A stretch of 64,000 nt of DNA from Yamagishiella unicocca (lineage: Eukaryota; Chlorophyta; Chlorophyceae; Chlamydomonadales; Volvocaceae). This document shows, in pieces, positions 45,001 through 51,000 of this stretch; position 1 is the first letter of the stretch, and each line of letters begins with the position of its first letter. The stretch covers positions 293,501 to 357,500 of the forward strand of contig BDSL01000081.1 of NCBI GenBank assembly GCA_003116995.1, in the 5' to 3' direction. Both the position numbers and the translations under genes were made by a program. The notes under the pieces were generated by a model. The model saw nothing but the letters and a program-made list of their open reading frames with translations. It had not been told where the DNA came from and did no database searches.

Positions 45001-45452
45001 AAGGCGAGCCGAACAGGACGGCCTGTGCCGTGTCGGGTGAAGGTGCCTACGGCTACTTAGGGTGGGGTGGCGGTTGGGCGGGATGCGTCGTCGGGAGGGT
45101 TGCGACGTGATGTTGGCGGCTTACAGGTGAGCTGAAAAGGTTATAGCGTAAAAGTGTCGCCAGTCTCAAACCCTAGCTAGGGTGGGTCAGCACGTCGGAA
45201 GTCGTGCGCGGCGTGAAGTCGCGCGCGGCCTGCAATTCCCCTAAAGCGAACCTTTAGGGTAAGCTTGCCGAGAAGGCCTGCTTTGACTGTAACAGGTAGA
45301 TCCAGGTCCTGGAGCGCCTCAGGCCTGAGCGACAAGTTACGAAGTTCCACATCGCCGCGCCAAACCGAGATACGCAGCGAGTCCGCATCAAGGCCTTGCA
45401 GGTACTGTCCTAAATATTTGTTCAGGTAGTAGGCAACCTGTCCTTCAAACAT
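7451..45452 (-). CDS. VPS13: Giant VPS13 bridge-like lipid transfer protein, 62 exons, 6,041 aa
   Basis: The start ATG is at 45452 and the TAG stop at 7451-7453. All 62 exons were chosen so that each GT..AG junction keeps phase; their total, 18,126 nt, is an exact multiple of three with no internal stop. Exon coordinates are given in the six section entries that follow. The N terminus (MFEGQVAYYLNKYLGQYL, VKAGLLGKLTLK) and the block NVHIRYED near residue 190 are VPS13 hallmarks, and the C-terminal helices (GIITKPVEGAEQGGVSGFF, GLVGAAVQPVSSAL) match the VPS13/ATG2 family. VPS13 proteins form a hydrophobic groove that moves bulk phospholipid between organelles at contact sites. At 6,041 residues it is well above fungal and animal VPS13 (about 3,100-4,400). 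The extra length comes from Ala/Gly/Pro-rich linkers and added PH, DysF and WRP-GY domains. A short phase-neutral exon could have been missed. Confidence 0.95.
9128..9205. repeat. VPS13: (TTGG)n-type tandem repeat in VPS13 intron 59
   Basis: Near-perfect ggtt tetranucleotides with flanking ggtggg variants. Confidence 0.9.
9503..9549 (-). repeat. Dispersed intron repeat, family A, truncated
   Basis: Reads tgttctaaacgg then gcatccatgggtcttcctcg on the plus strand. The CCTCG end is 8 bp from the donor of VPS13 exon 59 and faces that exon. Confidence 0.85.
9951..10000 (+). repeat. Interstitial telomere-like TTTTAGGG units
   Basis: Two units in tandem (agggttttagggttttag) and degenerate ones (gttttacggttttaggg) in VPS13 intron 58. 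TTTTAGGG is the Chlamydomonas telomere unit. Similar short runs lie near 10696, 17702, 41247 and 61538. Confidence 0.7.
10953..10988. repeat. (TGG)n microsatellite in VPS13 intron 56
   Basis: About twelve uninterrupted tgg triplets, with cct-rich runs at 11090-11145. Confidence 0.9.
11738..11834. repeat. 48-bp tandem duplication in VPS13 intron 55
   Basis: Two near-identical copies of ccgaggtggcgg, aaatacaccgttacacg and tcatgggtaaac are followed directly by a family A repeat. Confidence 0.85.
11838..11878 (+). repeat. Dispersed intron repeat, family A, truncated
   Basis: Reads ttcgaggaagacccgtggat then aaaaaacgttt in VPS13 intron 55. This is the only copy whose conserved end points away from the nearer exon. 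Confidence 0.8.
12186..12206 (-). repeat. Dispersed intron repeat, family B
   Basis: Reads catacacgggtttttccctcg on the plus strand. The conserved end lies about 9 bp from the donor of VPS13 exon 54 and faces it. Confidence 0.7.
13157..13180 (-). repeat. Dispersed intron repeat, family B
   Basis: Reads cgtacacagggttttccttg on the plus strand, with its end facing the donor of VPS13 exon 51 about 16 bp away. Confidence 0.7.
14304..14772. repeat. 67-bp minisatellite, 7 copies, VPS13 intron 48
   Basis: Seven head-to-tail copies begin at 14304, 14371, 14438, 14505, 14572, 14639 and 14706. Each starts cctcgcacatcctgaccccc and ends aatacccgacaacgcag. The copies are essentially identical, implying recent expansion or homogenisation. 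It stays open in several frames on the minus strand, but splice phasing places it in an intron. Confidence 0.97.
16497..16520 (-). repeat. Dispersed intron repeat, family C
   Basis: Reads accggttcttttattgtaac plus cccc on the plus strand. The gtaacccc end faces the donor of VPS13 exon 46, about 22 bp away. Related copies: 19319-19345, 21104-21122, 30030-30060 and 50511-50533. Confidence 0.75.
17117..17206 (-). repeat. Dispersed intron repeat, family A, full-length (about 90 bp)
   Basis: Runs from cgtatcctca through agttctccagcatgcatctc and aaaacgtatgttctaaacgc to catccacgggtcttcctcg plus aaacccc. It sits in VPS13 intron 45 with the last end facing exon 45. A family B copy at 17245-17263 lies between it and the exon. 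Confidence 0.92.
17864..17884 (-). repeat. Family A terminus abutting a 5' splice site
   Basis: On the gene strand the intron begins GTGAGTTCGAGGAAGACCC, so the conserved end starts about 3 bp inside the donor of VPS13 exon 44. The rest of the element is absent. Confidence 0.75.
19319..19345 (+). repeat. Dispersed intron repeat, family C
   Basis: Reads gggttacaataaaagaaccg on the plus strand in VPS13 intron 41. The conserved end faces the acceptor of exon 42 about 48 bp away. A second motif (ataaaaaccggtttaca) lies between them at 19299-19315. Confidence 0.7.
20401..20537. repeat. 24-bp minisatellite, VPS13 intron 39
   Basis: Four to five copies of gccaccagctgtccccc ctcaccc-type units lie directly against the donor of exon 39 at 20534. 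The first copies are degenerate (ccaccagctttcccc). Confidence 0.9.
21081..21122 (-). repeat. Adjacent family B and C repeats
   Basis: catacatgggttttcctcg is followed by ccttttattgtaacccccc. Both ends face the donor of VPS13 exon 38 at 21130. Confidence 0.65.
21430..22308 (-). other. VPS13: Dysferlin (DysF) domain inside VPS13 (about residues 3918-4035)
   Basis: Exon 37 encodes a DysFN-like half: DVYENERFIPLFGWSSNN, LLPTERRRYS, then PPGWEWEGPWQVEV. The start of exon 38 encodes the DysFC-like half: GHVDRSGWFYALDWP, then VRRRRWLRRRRW. The order and spacing match the dysferlin-domain pair of dysferlin, TECPR1 and fungal peroxins, including Trp pairs and an Arg-Arg-Trp end. The halves are directly joined across intron 37. 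DysF domains are linked to membrane repair and lipid binding. Confidence 0.85.
22619..22732. repeat. 57-bp tandem duplication, VPS13 intron 36
   Basis: Two copies of gctggcgtccaccgcagcag, then ggccagccgcgccactccc and tgtctaac, with one mismatch. Confidence 0.9.
24251..24324 (+). repeat. Dispersed intron repeat, family A, full-length
   Basis: Reads gttcgaggaagacccgtgga, tgcccgaaaaaaccgtttag, aacagacgttttgagatgca and tgctggagaactgg in VPS13 intron 33. Its GAGGAAG end faces the acceptor of exon 34, about 70 bp away. Confidence 0.93.
25877..26038. repeat. 21-bp minisatellite, VPS13 intron 29
   Basis: Seven to eight units of ttccaccgtaacctcacc plus acc, degenerate toward 25877. The last unit abuts the donor of exon 29 at 26040, so repeat sequence supplies the start of the intron. 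Confidence 0.9.
26312..26330 (+). repeat. Family A terminus, VPS13 intron 28
   Basis: Only gttcgaggaagacccgtgg is present. The conserved end faces the acceptor of exon 29, about 85 bp away. Confidence 0.7.
26425..26619. repeat. 28-bp minisatellite, 7 copies, VPS13 intron 28
   Basis: Units read ggaggtgttggtatcgcaac plus ccctcagt, with gtgtcgc variants in the first and fourth copies. Confidence 0.95.
27222..27268 (-). repeat. Dispersed intron repeat, family A, truncated
   Basis: Reads gtccgaaacgctttttcctc then gtatccaccggtcttcctcg plus aaaccc. The conserved end faces the donor of VPS13 exon 27, about 19 bp away. Confidence 0.85.
27964..28032. repeat. Tandem cgacccac-type octamers, VPS13 intron 26
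   Basis: About eight octamer units next to the donor of exon 26 at 28056, continuing as cactcaccggcccgcc. Confidence 0.85.
29689..29808. repeat. 42-bp minisatellite, about 3 copies, VPS13 intron 22
   Basis: Units begin ggactggaggttgagcggtc and continue gcaaccggaagggtaagga. The first copy is degenerate. Confidence 0.88.
30030..30060 (-). repeat. Family C repeat forming a 5' splice site
   Basis: Plus strand caccggttcttatttatcc then taacccac. On the gene strand the intron starts GTGGGTTAGGATAAATAAG, so the repeat begins at the donor of VPS13 exon 22. Confidence 0.65.
34251..34313. repeat. Short tandem duplication, VPS13 intron 18
   Basis: ggtgcgtgtt..aattccctcgcccccata occurs twice, about 34 bp apart, directly before the donor of exon 18. 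Confidence 0.8.
36285..36853 (-). other. VPS13: PH-like domain inserted in VPS13 (about residues 1095-1200)
   Basis: It spans the junction of exons 15 and 16. RWLPRYLRVWRGRVYLSR resembles strands 1-3 of a PH domain, followed by LELLPEQ, a variable loop and HPEALVLRLEEAGKVGELRR in place of the closing strands and helix. PH domains inside VPS13 are known in plant members. Lipid specificity cannot be read from the sequence. Confidence 0.7.
37956..38043 (-). repeat. Dispersed intron repeat, family A, full-length
   Basis: Runs from cgtatcctcacccaagttct through ccagcatgcatctcgaaacg to catccacgcgtcttcctcg plus aaaccc in VPS13 intron 14. The end faces the donor of exon 14, 25 bp away. Confidence 0.93.
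38270..38307 (+). repeat. Dispersed intron repeat, family A, truncated
   Basis: Reads gaggaagacccgtggatgcc then agaaaaaaaacgttta in VPS13 intron 13. The conserved end faces the acceptor of exon 14. Confidence 0.85.
38587..38627 (+). repeat. Dispersed intron repeat, family A, truncated
   Basis: Reads gaggacccgtggatgccag then agaaaaccgtttagaacag in VPS13 intron 12. The conserved end faces the acceptor of exon 13, 17 bp away. Introns 12, 13 and 14 therefore each carry one copy. Confidence 0.85.
40891..40940 (-). repeat. VPS13: Coding hexanucleotide repeat (Gly-Pro linker) in VPS13 exon 8
   Basis: ggaccc hexamers encode a run of about nine Gly-Pro dipeptides between AGKGGAPPPPQQ and DEGSIAEMDAQL. 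It is in frame and within a conserved exon. Confidence 0.9.
42149..42220 (+). repeat. Dispersed intron repeat, family A, full-length
   Basis: Reads acgaggaagacccgtggatg, aggaaaacgtttaggacaga and cgtttcgagatgcatgccgg, then agaacttgggtgagg, in VPS13 intron 5. The conserved end faces the acceptor of exon 6, about 20 bp away. Confidence 0.93.
42819..43510. repeat. 24-bp minisatellite, about 29 copies, VPS13 intron 4
   Basis: Units read gccgtgtcacgacccacatc plus agca, with frequent ccaacatc/cccacatc and agca/ggca variants. Because 24 is a multiple of three, several frames on both strands stay open and encode eight-residue repeats. Splice phase places it between exon 4 (ends 43701) and exon 5 (starts 42645), whose junction makes the conserved NVHIRYED, so it is intronic. 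Confidence 0.95.
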
Positions 45453-46866
45453 TGCTGCTAACGAAGCATAACGGGAAAGGTGCGTTAAGCCGGAATATTG
45501 GGACTTTCCTGAACCTCGTTATGCCATGCACATCTTTAATTGAACTCATAACGAGGGCATGGGAATAGAATTGCGGCCGTGGACATAAAGTTTACTCATG
45601 ACGCGTCCGCTCCGAAGCTGGCATTGCACGCACATAACGCATGGGTTAAACAAGCTATGGCCATCCTTTCTTGTACCACCTTGACATTACACAACCGGTG
45701 CCATTACACAACCGGACTACTTCTTGGCGCACCTTGCAAACCGTCTGGAATCCGCGACGAATAGGCCCCGCTCGTCAGCAATGGATTACAACCACCCTGC
45801 ACAGCGCAGCGCAGATGTCGCCATGCATTCTTACCTGTGTCGTGGTCTGCACGGGTGGGAGGTCCGCCAACGACAGACGTAGCCTGCTCTAGCTGCTAAC
45901 AGGTGCAATCCTTGCCTAGCGGAAACCTGCGGAAACACCCCATAGCCACTATGACGACCGTGCCGTCCAGCCCCACATTCGGGTGGCACCCGGCCCTCCT
46001 CCATATAGCTACATGTAGAAAGGCAACTTTGCAAATAGATCGCCGTGATAAATTATTGCAATCTCACTTCGCATTCCTTGCGCTTTCCTGGTGCGCGAAT
46101 AGATAGATAGTTGAGCTAGCTGACGCGACTCAGTAGTCAATGCCGCTTCTAGACGGTCTTACGCCTGTGCGACTTAGAATGCAGTTAAAATGTGCCGCAA
46201 GCACATGTGTGCCTGGGGCCAAGGCGGCCAACTGTAACAATTAGCACTGGCTAGATGTGTTTGTCTGCACTCTTGGTACCCAGTCTTGCGAGGAGAGCGT
46301 GTGCCCAACAATGAGCCGGAGCCAGTTGCAGCCTGTCCTCGCCAGTGAGGGCACCCAGGAGAATCTGCGTGGGGCTATGGTGAGCTCGGGCTATTCGCTG
46401 CATGTGCCTTTACGGACTATTCTACTTTACCAATGCTGCTGTTCCATGTTGCCTGTTTCCTGTATAGCTCAACACTGTCATGCCCCACCGGTGGAGTTTC
46501 GTGGCTCAGCCGTACATTACACGTACACAAACACAATGCAAATTTCGCAACCCAATAATCGTCTAAGGCTCCCCTCCACCTGCCGAGTTATTCGCGTACA
46601 CCCTGCAGGCCTCGGTTTCGTAAGCTTGCCATACTGGCTATGAGCTTCGCGGGGCCATCATCGGCCATCTAGCTATGAGTTAGACCTCTGGTTCCGCACT
46701 CCAATGCGGCCCGTACCCAACAGAGGTCATCCAAGGCTTCCCTTTCCCTTGTTATCCACACACCAGTGCACTCAGTGCCTTCGTTTGTCCTACACTGGAG
46801 CTGATAACCCGCCTACGTAAGCGCCCAAGACGGCCCAAGCAAGGCAATCACGACAGGCCCCTCTAT
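45453..46866. other. Upstream region of VPS13; no convincing gene
   Basis: Less GC-rich than the genes. It should hold the VPS13 promoter and 5' untranslated region and the 3' untranslated region of the next minus-strand gene. A plus-strand exon-like stretch at 46311-46379 (ATG, then GTGAGC) has no convincing partner exon. Confidence 0.5.
46517..46521 (-). terminator. Candidate poly(A) signal TGTAA
   Basis: TGTAA on the minus strand about 345 bp after the stop of the small coiled-coil gene. Confidence 0.35.
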
Positions 46867-47457
46867 CTACAAGCGTATGACGTAGGACTTGCCGTCGGTG
46901 CGAAGCTCCACTGTCGGCTTGATGCCAGTCAGGCCGTGAATGTGGTCAGCGATCTTGGTACGGAACATTGCATTCGTGCGCGATGGGCTTCCATAGGATT
47001 CCTTGGTTGAGCTGTCCTCGCACATGGCGGTGCTGGATAGTAAGGTCCCTTGGCCACGAAGCGTGTTCTGGAGGATTAACTTCACCATTTCGTTGCCGTT
47101 TAGGGCGTTTGTGGCATAGCCACAAGACTGTTGCTCGTAATACGAAAATGCGGTAGAATTACCAGCTAGACCAATGGCTGCCTGGAGGCTCAGCGTGCGT
47201 GTCTGCGCAGCGATCGCCTGCTCCAGCCGCTTCACTGTGTCTTGTTGCGACTGCTCCAGCTTCTCTACTAGGACACGATGGGACTCTTCCTGCTGCTGCG
47301 TAATCCCCGTTGCTGCATCCCTTAGCTTGTCCGTCGCGCCGCGGATGTGCCTGAGCTCCGCAACAGCATCCTTTGCGGCGGCAGATACCTGGGCCGAGCT
47401 CTCCTTCAGGGCCGCATCTATGAGCAGCTCGGTTGCTTTTGCCAGGGCAGAAGCCAT
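46867..47457 (-). CDS. Small intronless coiled-coil protein, unknown function
   Basis: A 196-residue frame runs from ATG 47457 to TAG 46867-46869. I start it at MASALAKATE; the frame extends only five codons further upstream to a TTG. The N-terminal half is heptad-like and charged (VAELRHIRGATDKLRD, SHRVLVEKLEQSQQDTVKRL), predicting a coiled coil. The C-terminal half (MFRTKIADHIHGLTGIKPTV, ELRTDGKSYVIRL) looks like a compact globular end. No family is recognised. Unlike all neighbours it has no introns, and its base composition is lower in GC, so it could be a recently arrived, mobile-element-derived or lineage-specific gene. A spliced 5' exon further upstream cannot be excluded. Confidence 0.6.
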   Translation of the reverse strand: MASALAKATELLIDAALKESSAQVSAAAKDAVAELRHIRGATDKLRDAATGITQQQEESHRVLVEKLEQSQQDTVKRLEQAIAAQTRTLSLQAAIGLAGNSTAFSYYEQQSCGYATNALNGNEMVKLILQNTLRGQGTLLSSTAMCEDSSTKESYGSPSRTNAMFRTKIADHIHGLTGIKPTVELRTDGKSYVIRL

Positions 47458-48086
47458 GCTTTCTTGGTGCAAGCCAATTTTTTGGCAGTGCGGTTACCGG
47501 TACCGGTATCCATCGCTTACCTTTGTTTATTCTGTATTGACGCTGGAGATCGACCCGTGACGTCGCCGCAACCTCCGTCACGGGCGGTTCGGAGCCCCGG
47601 CAACCTACATAGTCGGCTACACATTGTTTATTGTGTATCCATACAAGCGTGAGCAGCATTCTTTGTGCCGAGAGGTACAAGGAGGCGCCCCCATGGCCAA
47701 CTTCCACCTGTGGGGCCGGTTGGGGCGCCCAGCAGGATGTCAGCGTCGCACATTTCGCGTCCTAAGCATATTGTATTGCTGTCCTGGAAAACTGTGGCGT
47801 CGATGACGTCGGTAGTGGCAAGGGCTCGCTTTATGTCGTATGAAGTTGGCAGGACCCATCATGTTCTTTCAGTTTGTTCCCAATCGAAATCGAGTCTCCT
47901 TTGGACTTATATGGGTGCGTCGGGCAGGGCGAGTTGCAGCACCGTCAGCACCGTCATCGCCGTCCTCTGACCGCGCGATGCGTAATCCCCGCCTCCGCCT
48001 TCACTAACCGGATCACGTTAACCACCTCAACCACCCATAACTGCACTTAAACTACTTCAACGTCAGGCCATCCGTCCCCCCGCCCC
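47458..48086. other. Intergenic, no gene seen
   Basis: Contains the upstream region of the coiled-coil gene and the 3' untranslated region of the hydrolase. Open frames here show no conserved features and no TGTAA is visible for the hydrolase. Confidence 0.5.
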
Positions 48087-51000
48087 TCACCGCCCGCCGC
48101 CGCCACCTCGCCGCCCCTCCGCCCACTCCGCCTCCGCCCACTGCCGCTCGTCCCCCTCGCCGTACACCAGCCGCCGTACTGCACCGTCCTCGTCATCGAA
48201 ATTCTTGTACCTCGTCTCCAGCGACATCCCGCTCTCGTACTGCAGCCGCGTGACCAGCCGGTCCAGGCCCAACCGCAACGCCTCCTGTACGACAATCACG
48301 CGCGTGCCGACCTGCGGCTGCGGCCCCGCGCGGCTGTACGGCTCCCCCGCCTCCCCTCCTCCGACCGCACCACCGCCGCCGGTTTCACGGCGGTTTGCCC
48401 CCGGCCCCACCCGCCACGACGCGGCTGCCTCCACCGGTGGCAGCGACAGCGCCGGCCCCGCCGCCGCTTCTCCCCACGCACCGTCGCCGCCATCCTCCTC
48501 CCCCCCGGCAGCAGGCCACCTCATCAGCTTGTCAGTGCCGTCCGCCCAACCAGTACCTTCTCCTCCTTCCCCTCCTTCCCCACCGCAGCCGCCGTCGCTA
48601 CAACCCACCGCGTACTCCTTGCTGATCGCGGCCGCCTCCCTCCCCGCCCCGGCACCCTGCCCCCCGGGATCCTGATCAGGCTCGTCCCGCTCCGAATCCG
48701 GCCCCTGCGGCTCCCCCGGCGCTAGCAGCGGCTGCTGCTGCACCCACGCCGCCGCATATGCCGCTTGCGCCAGGGAGGCTTGGCCCCGCACCCCCTGGCG
48801 CTGCTGCAGCTGGGCGAGCCGCGCCCGCTGCAGCGGCGAGGGAGGGAGCGGCGGCGGCTGCTGCTGGCAGGCGGAGGGGTAGGGCAGCGGCAAGTGGAAG
48901 ATGTCCGCGCCTGGAGGAGGGGGGGATGGAGGGGAACCCGTAACCGGGGGAGTAGTGGAAAGTAACCGGTTGCTCGACGTGGGAAGTGGAGCTGGTGCAT
49001 AGCCGGGGTTGCAAGGGTTTTCCCCGGCTATACACGGGTTTTCCTTGCAATTCCGGCTGCAAGGAAAACCCGTGTATAGCCGGGGCAGGGGAGGCCCCCA
49101 TTAGCACAAACGTGTGGCTAGAATGCTACCGGCAGATTCCCTGTGTTGCTGCTGGCGGGAAAGGGAGTTGGGCAGTCATACAGATAACGCTAACCATGAG
49201 CTTCGGCTAGCCTAATCCGCTGTCGCCTGGACGGTGGTGCCGAGGTAAACCCCCCCATGCCCAACCCGCGCCCTTGGATCACTTTCCGGCCAGCTGATGC
49301 CCCCTCCCGCGCCCCCAACCTGTTTGCCCCCTCCCACCCCCACCACCTACCACTCCCTGGCCTGTCGCCCCCGGCCGTAACCGCCTCACCCCGGCCCTAA
49401 CCGCCAACCCCCCCGCACCAACCGCCTCACCCCTGTGCCGTATGATGCTCTCGCCCCACGCCACCATCACCGCCTGCCCCACCCCGCGCACTGCCTCCTC
49501 CGCCACCTCCCCCGCCGGACACACGGCTCGCTGCAGCCCCGACATGGAGTCCAGGAACTGAAAGTGACCTGGGGGGAGGAGAGGGGGAGGAGGGGGGAGG
49601 TATGATGTAAATCCGCGAAAAGGGGGAGTACGGCGCGCGTGTCGGCGCGGTTACTGTTCTCAGTTATCGGCTTCGTCCATCTCGGCAACCTCCGCATCAC
49701 GTCTGCGACCTGGCTTAGCTACCTGGTTCAAACCGGCCTCCCTGGCGGCTCCAGCCAGTGACCCAAGCATACCCGCACCTCGCTCGCTTGCTACTTCCCG
49801 CCTTTCATGCGCTCGAGCCTTGTCCACCTCAGCGTGTTTCTGTTTCCCCCTTGCTATGCTGCACCGCGGGTTCGCTCTCCCCCTCCCTCGCCGGCCTGCC
49901 CTCCCCTCCGCCCCCTCGTCCACTGTGTCCCGCACCTGCTTCGGGAATGGCCACCTCCCAACAGGGCGCGGCGGATGCCGCGAAGAAGCGCCGGTAGTTG
50001 GCCTGGAAGGAGGGAGGGAGGGAGGGAGGGAGGGAGGGAAGGGGGGAGGGAGGTAACGGAGCCAGAAAAGTAGGCGGGCGGTCGGGGTCCAGGGAGGGGC
50101 GAAGGGAGGTTGCGTATCACGCCCCACCCACCTGCCGCGGTGCGCAGTCTCCCCCCTGTCCCCCCCCGACCACCGCCAGGGGCAGCGGCCTCTCTCTGGG
50201 CATGTTACGCAGCGCGGCCAGCGCGGAGGGGAAGCTGCGGAGGAGAGAGGGGGAGAGTTTGGGTGGGAGGTTAGGCGGGCGCCAAGGGACAGCCCTGGTA
50301 CGGACATTCGACATTGGAAACGTGTAGAGCAAGGTTGGGGTCAGGAGGGTGAGGGCTGGGGAGCGTCCAGGCACGAGCTCGCGTCCGCAGTGTGCCGAGA
50401 AGGGGTGATCCAACACCACCATTAGTGGGGACATGATGGTCAGGGATACTTTAAATCCTCCTCCTCCAAACCCCCTCCACTCAGCCCCTTCCGCCTAGCG
50501 CCCCCCCCCCCACCGGTCCTCTTCTGTAACCCCTCACCCCGAATGGCCGGGTTTTCCTCGCCCCCCCCCCTCACCCCGGCGCCAGCGGTGCATACACGGT
50601 GTTGTCCACCGGGTCGATGAGGCAGATGGCAGCCACCCGGGCGTCCTCGGCGCCAGCCAGCGCCGCCAGCTTGCCCCCCCTGGAGCCAAACCGGAAGAGG
50701 GGGTGCAGGAGGGCGGTGGGGCGGTGCCAGGGGTGATGAGGCGGCACGTCGGCTGGGGTCGGTTCGGGTCAGGTCGGGTCGGGTCCATGGTGGGAGTCCT
50801 GACAGCTCATGTGCAGTATAGGACACGTTTCCTTCAGCCGCCGCCTCCAAGCCCTCCCCCAAGCCCTCCTTCCTCCCACCTGGCCGCCCCGCCTCTACCT
50901 GGAGTGGCCCACCAAGTACACTCCCCCGGCCCCTACCTGGAGTGCCCCACCAGGTACACCCCCGCCCCCGGGTCCGCCAGCCGCCTCATCAGCGGGTCCG

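Larger units (their letters stand above)
39911..45452 (-). other. VPS13: VPS13 section 1: chorein N terminus (exons 1-10, residues 1-628)
   Basis: Exons: 45452-45252, 44904-44779, 44236-44144, 43852-43701, 42645-42510, 42128-41929, 41593-41370, 41151-40827, 40524-40233, 40045-39911. Exon 1 is the chorein cap that faces the donor membrane and continues as VPWAALGREPVVVEFDRLYI. Exon 3 is helical (ADVSQYEADVAAAELEAK), as expected after the cap. Exons 4-5 join to make NVHIRYED. Exon 8 has RVWWRYALLAVRKQ, matching the conserved WW-Y-A block of VPS13. A hexanucleotide-encoded Gly-Pro linker sits in exon 8. The intron 1 donor is GTTCGC, unlike the GTGNGN used almost everywhere else. Confidence 0.93.
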
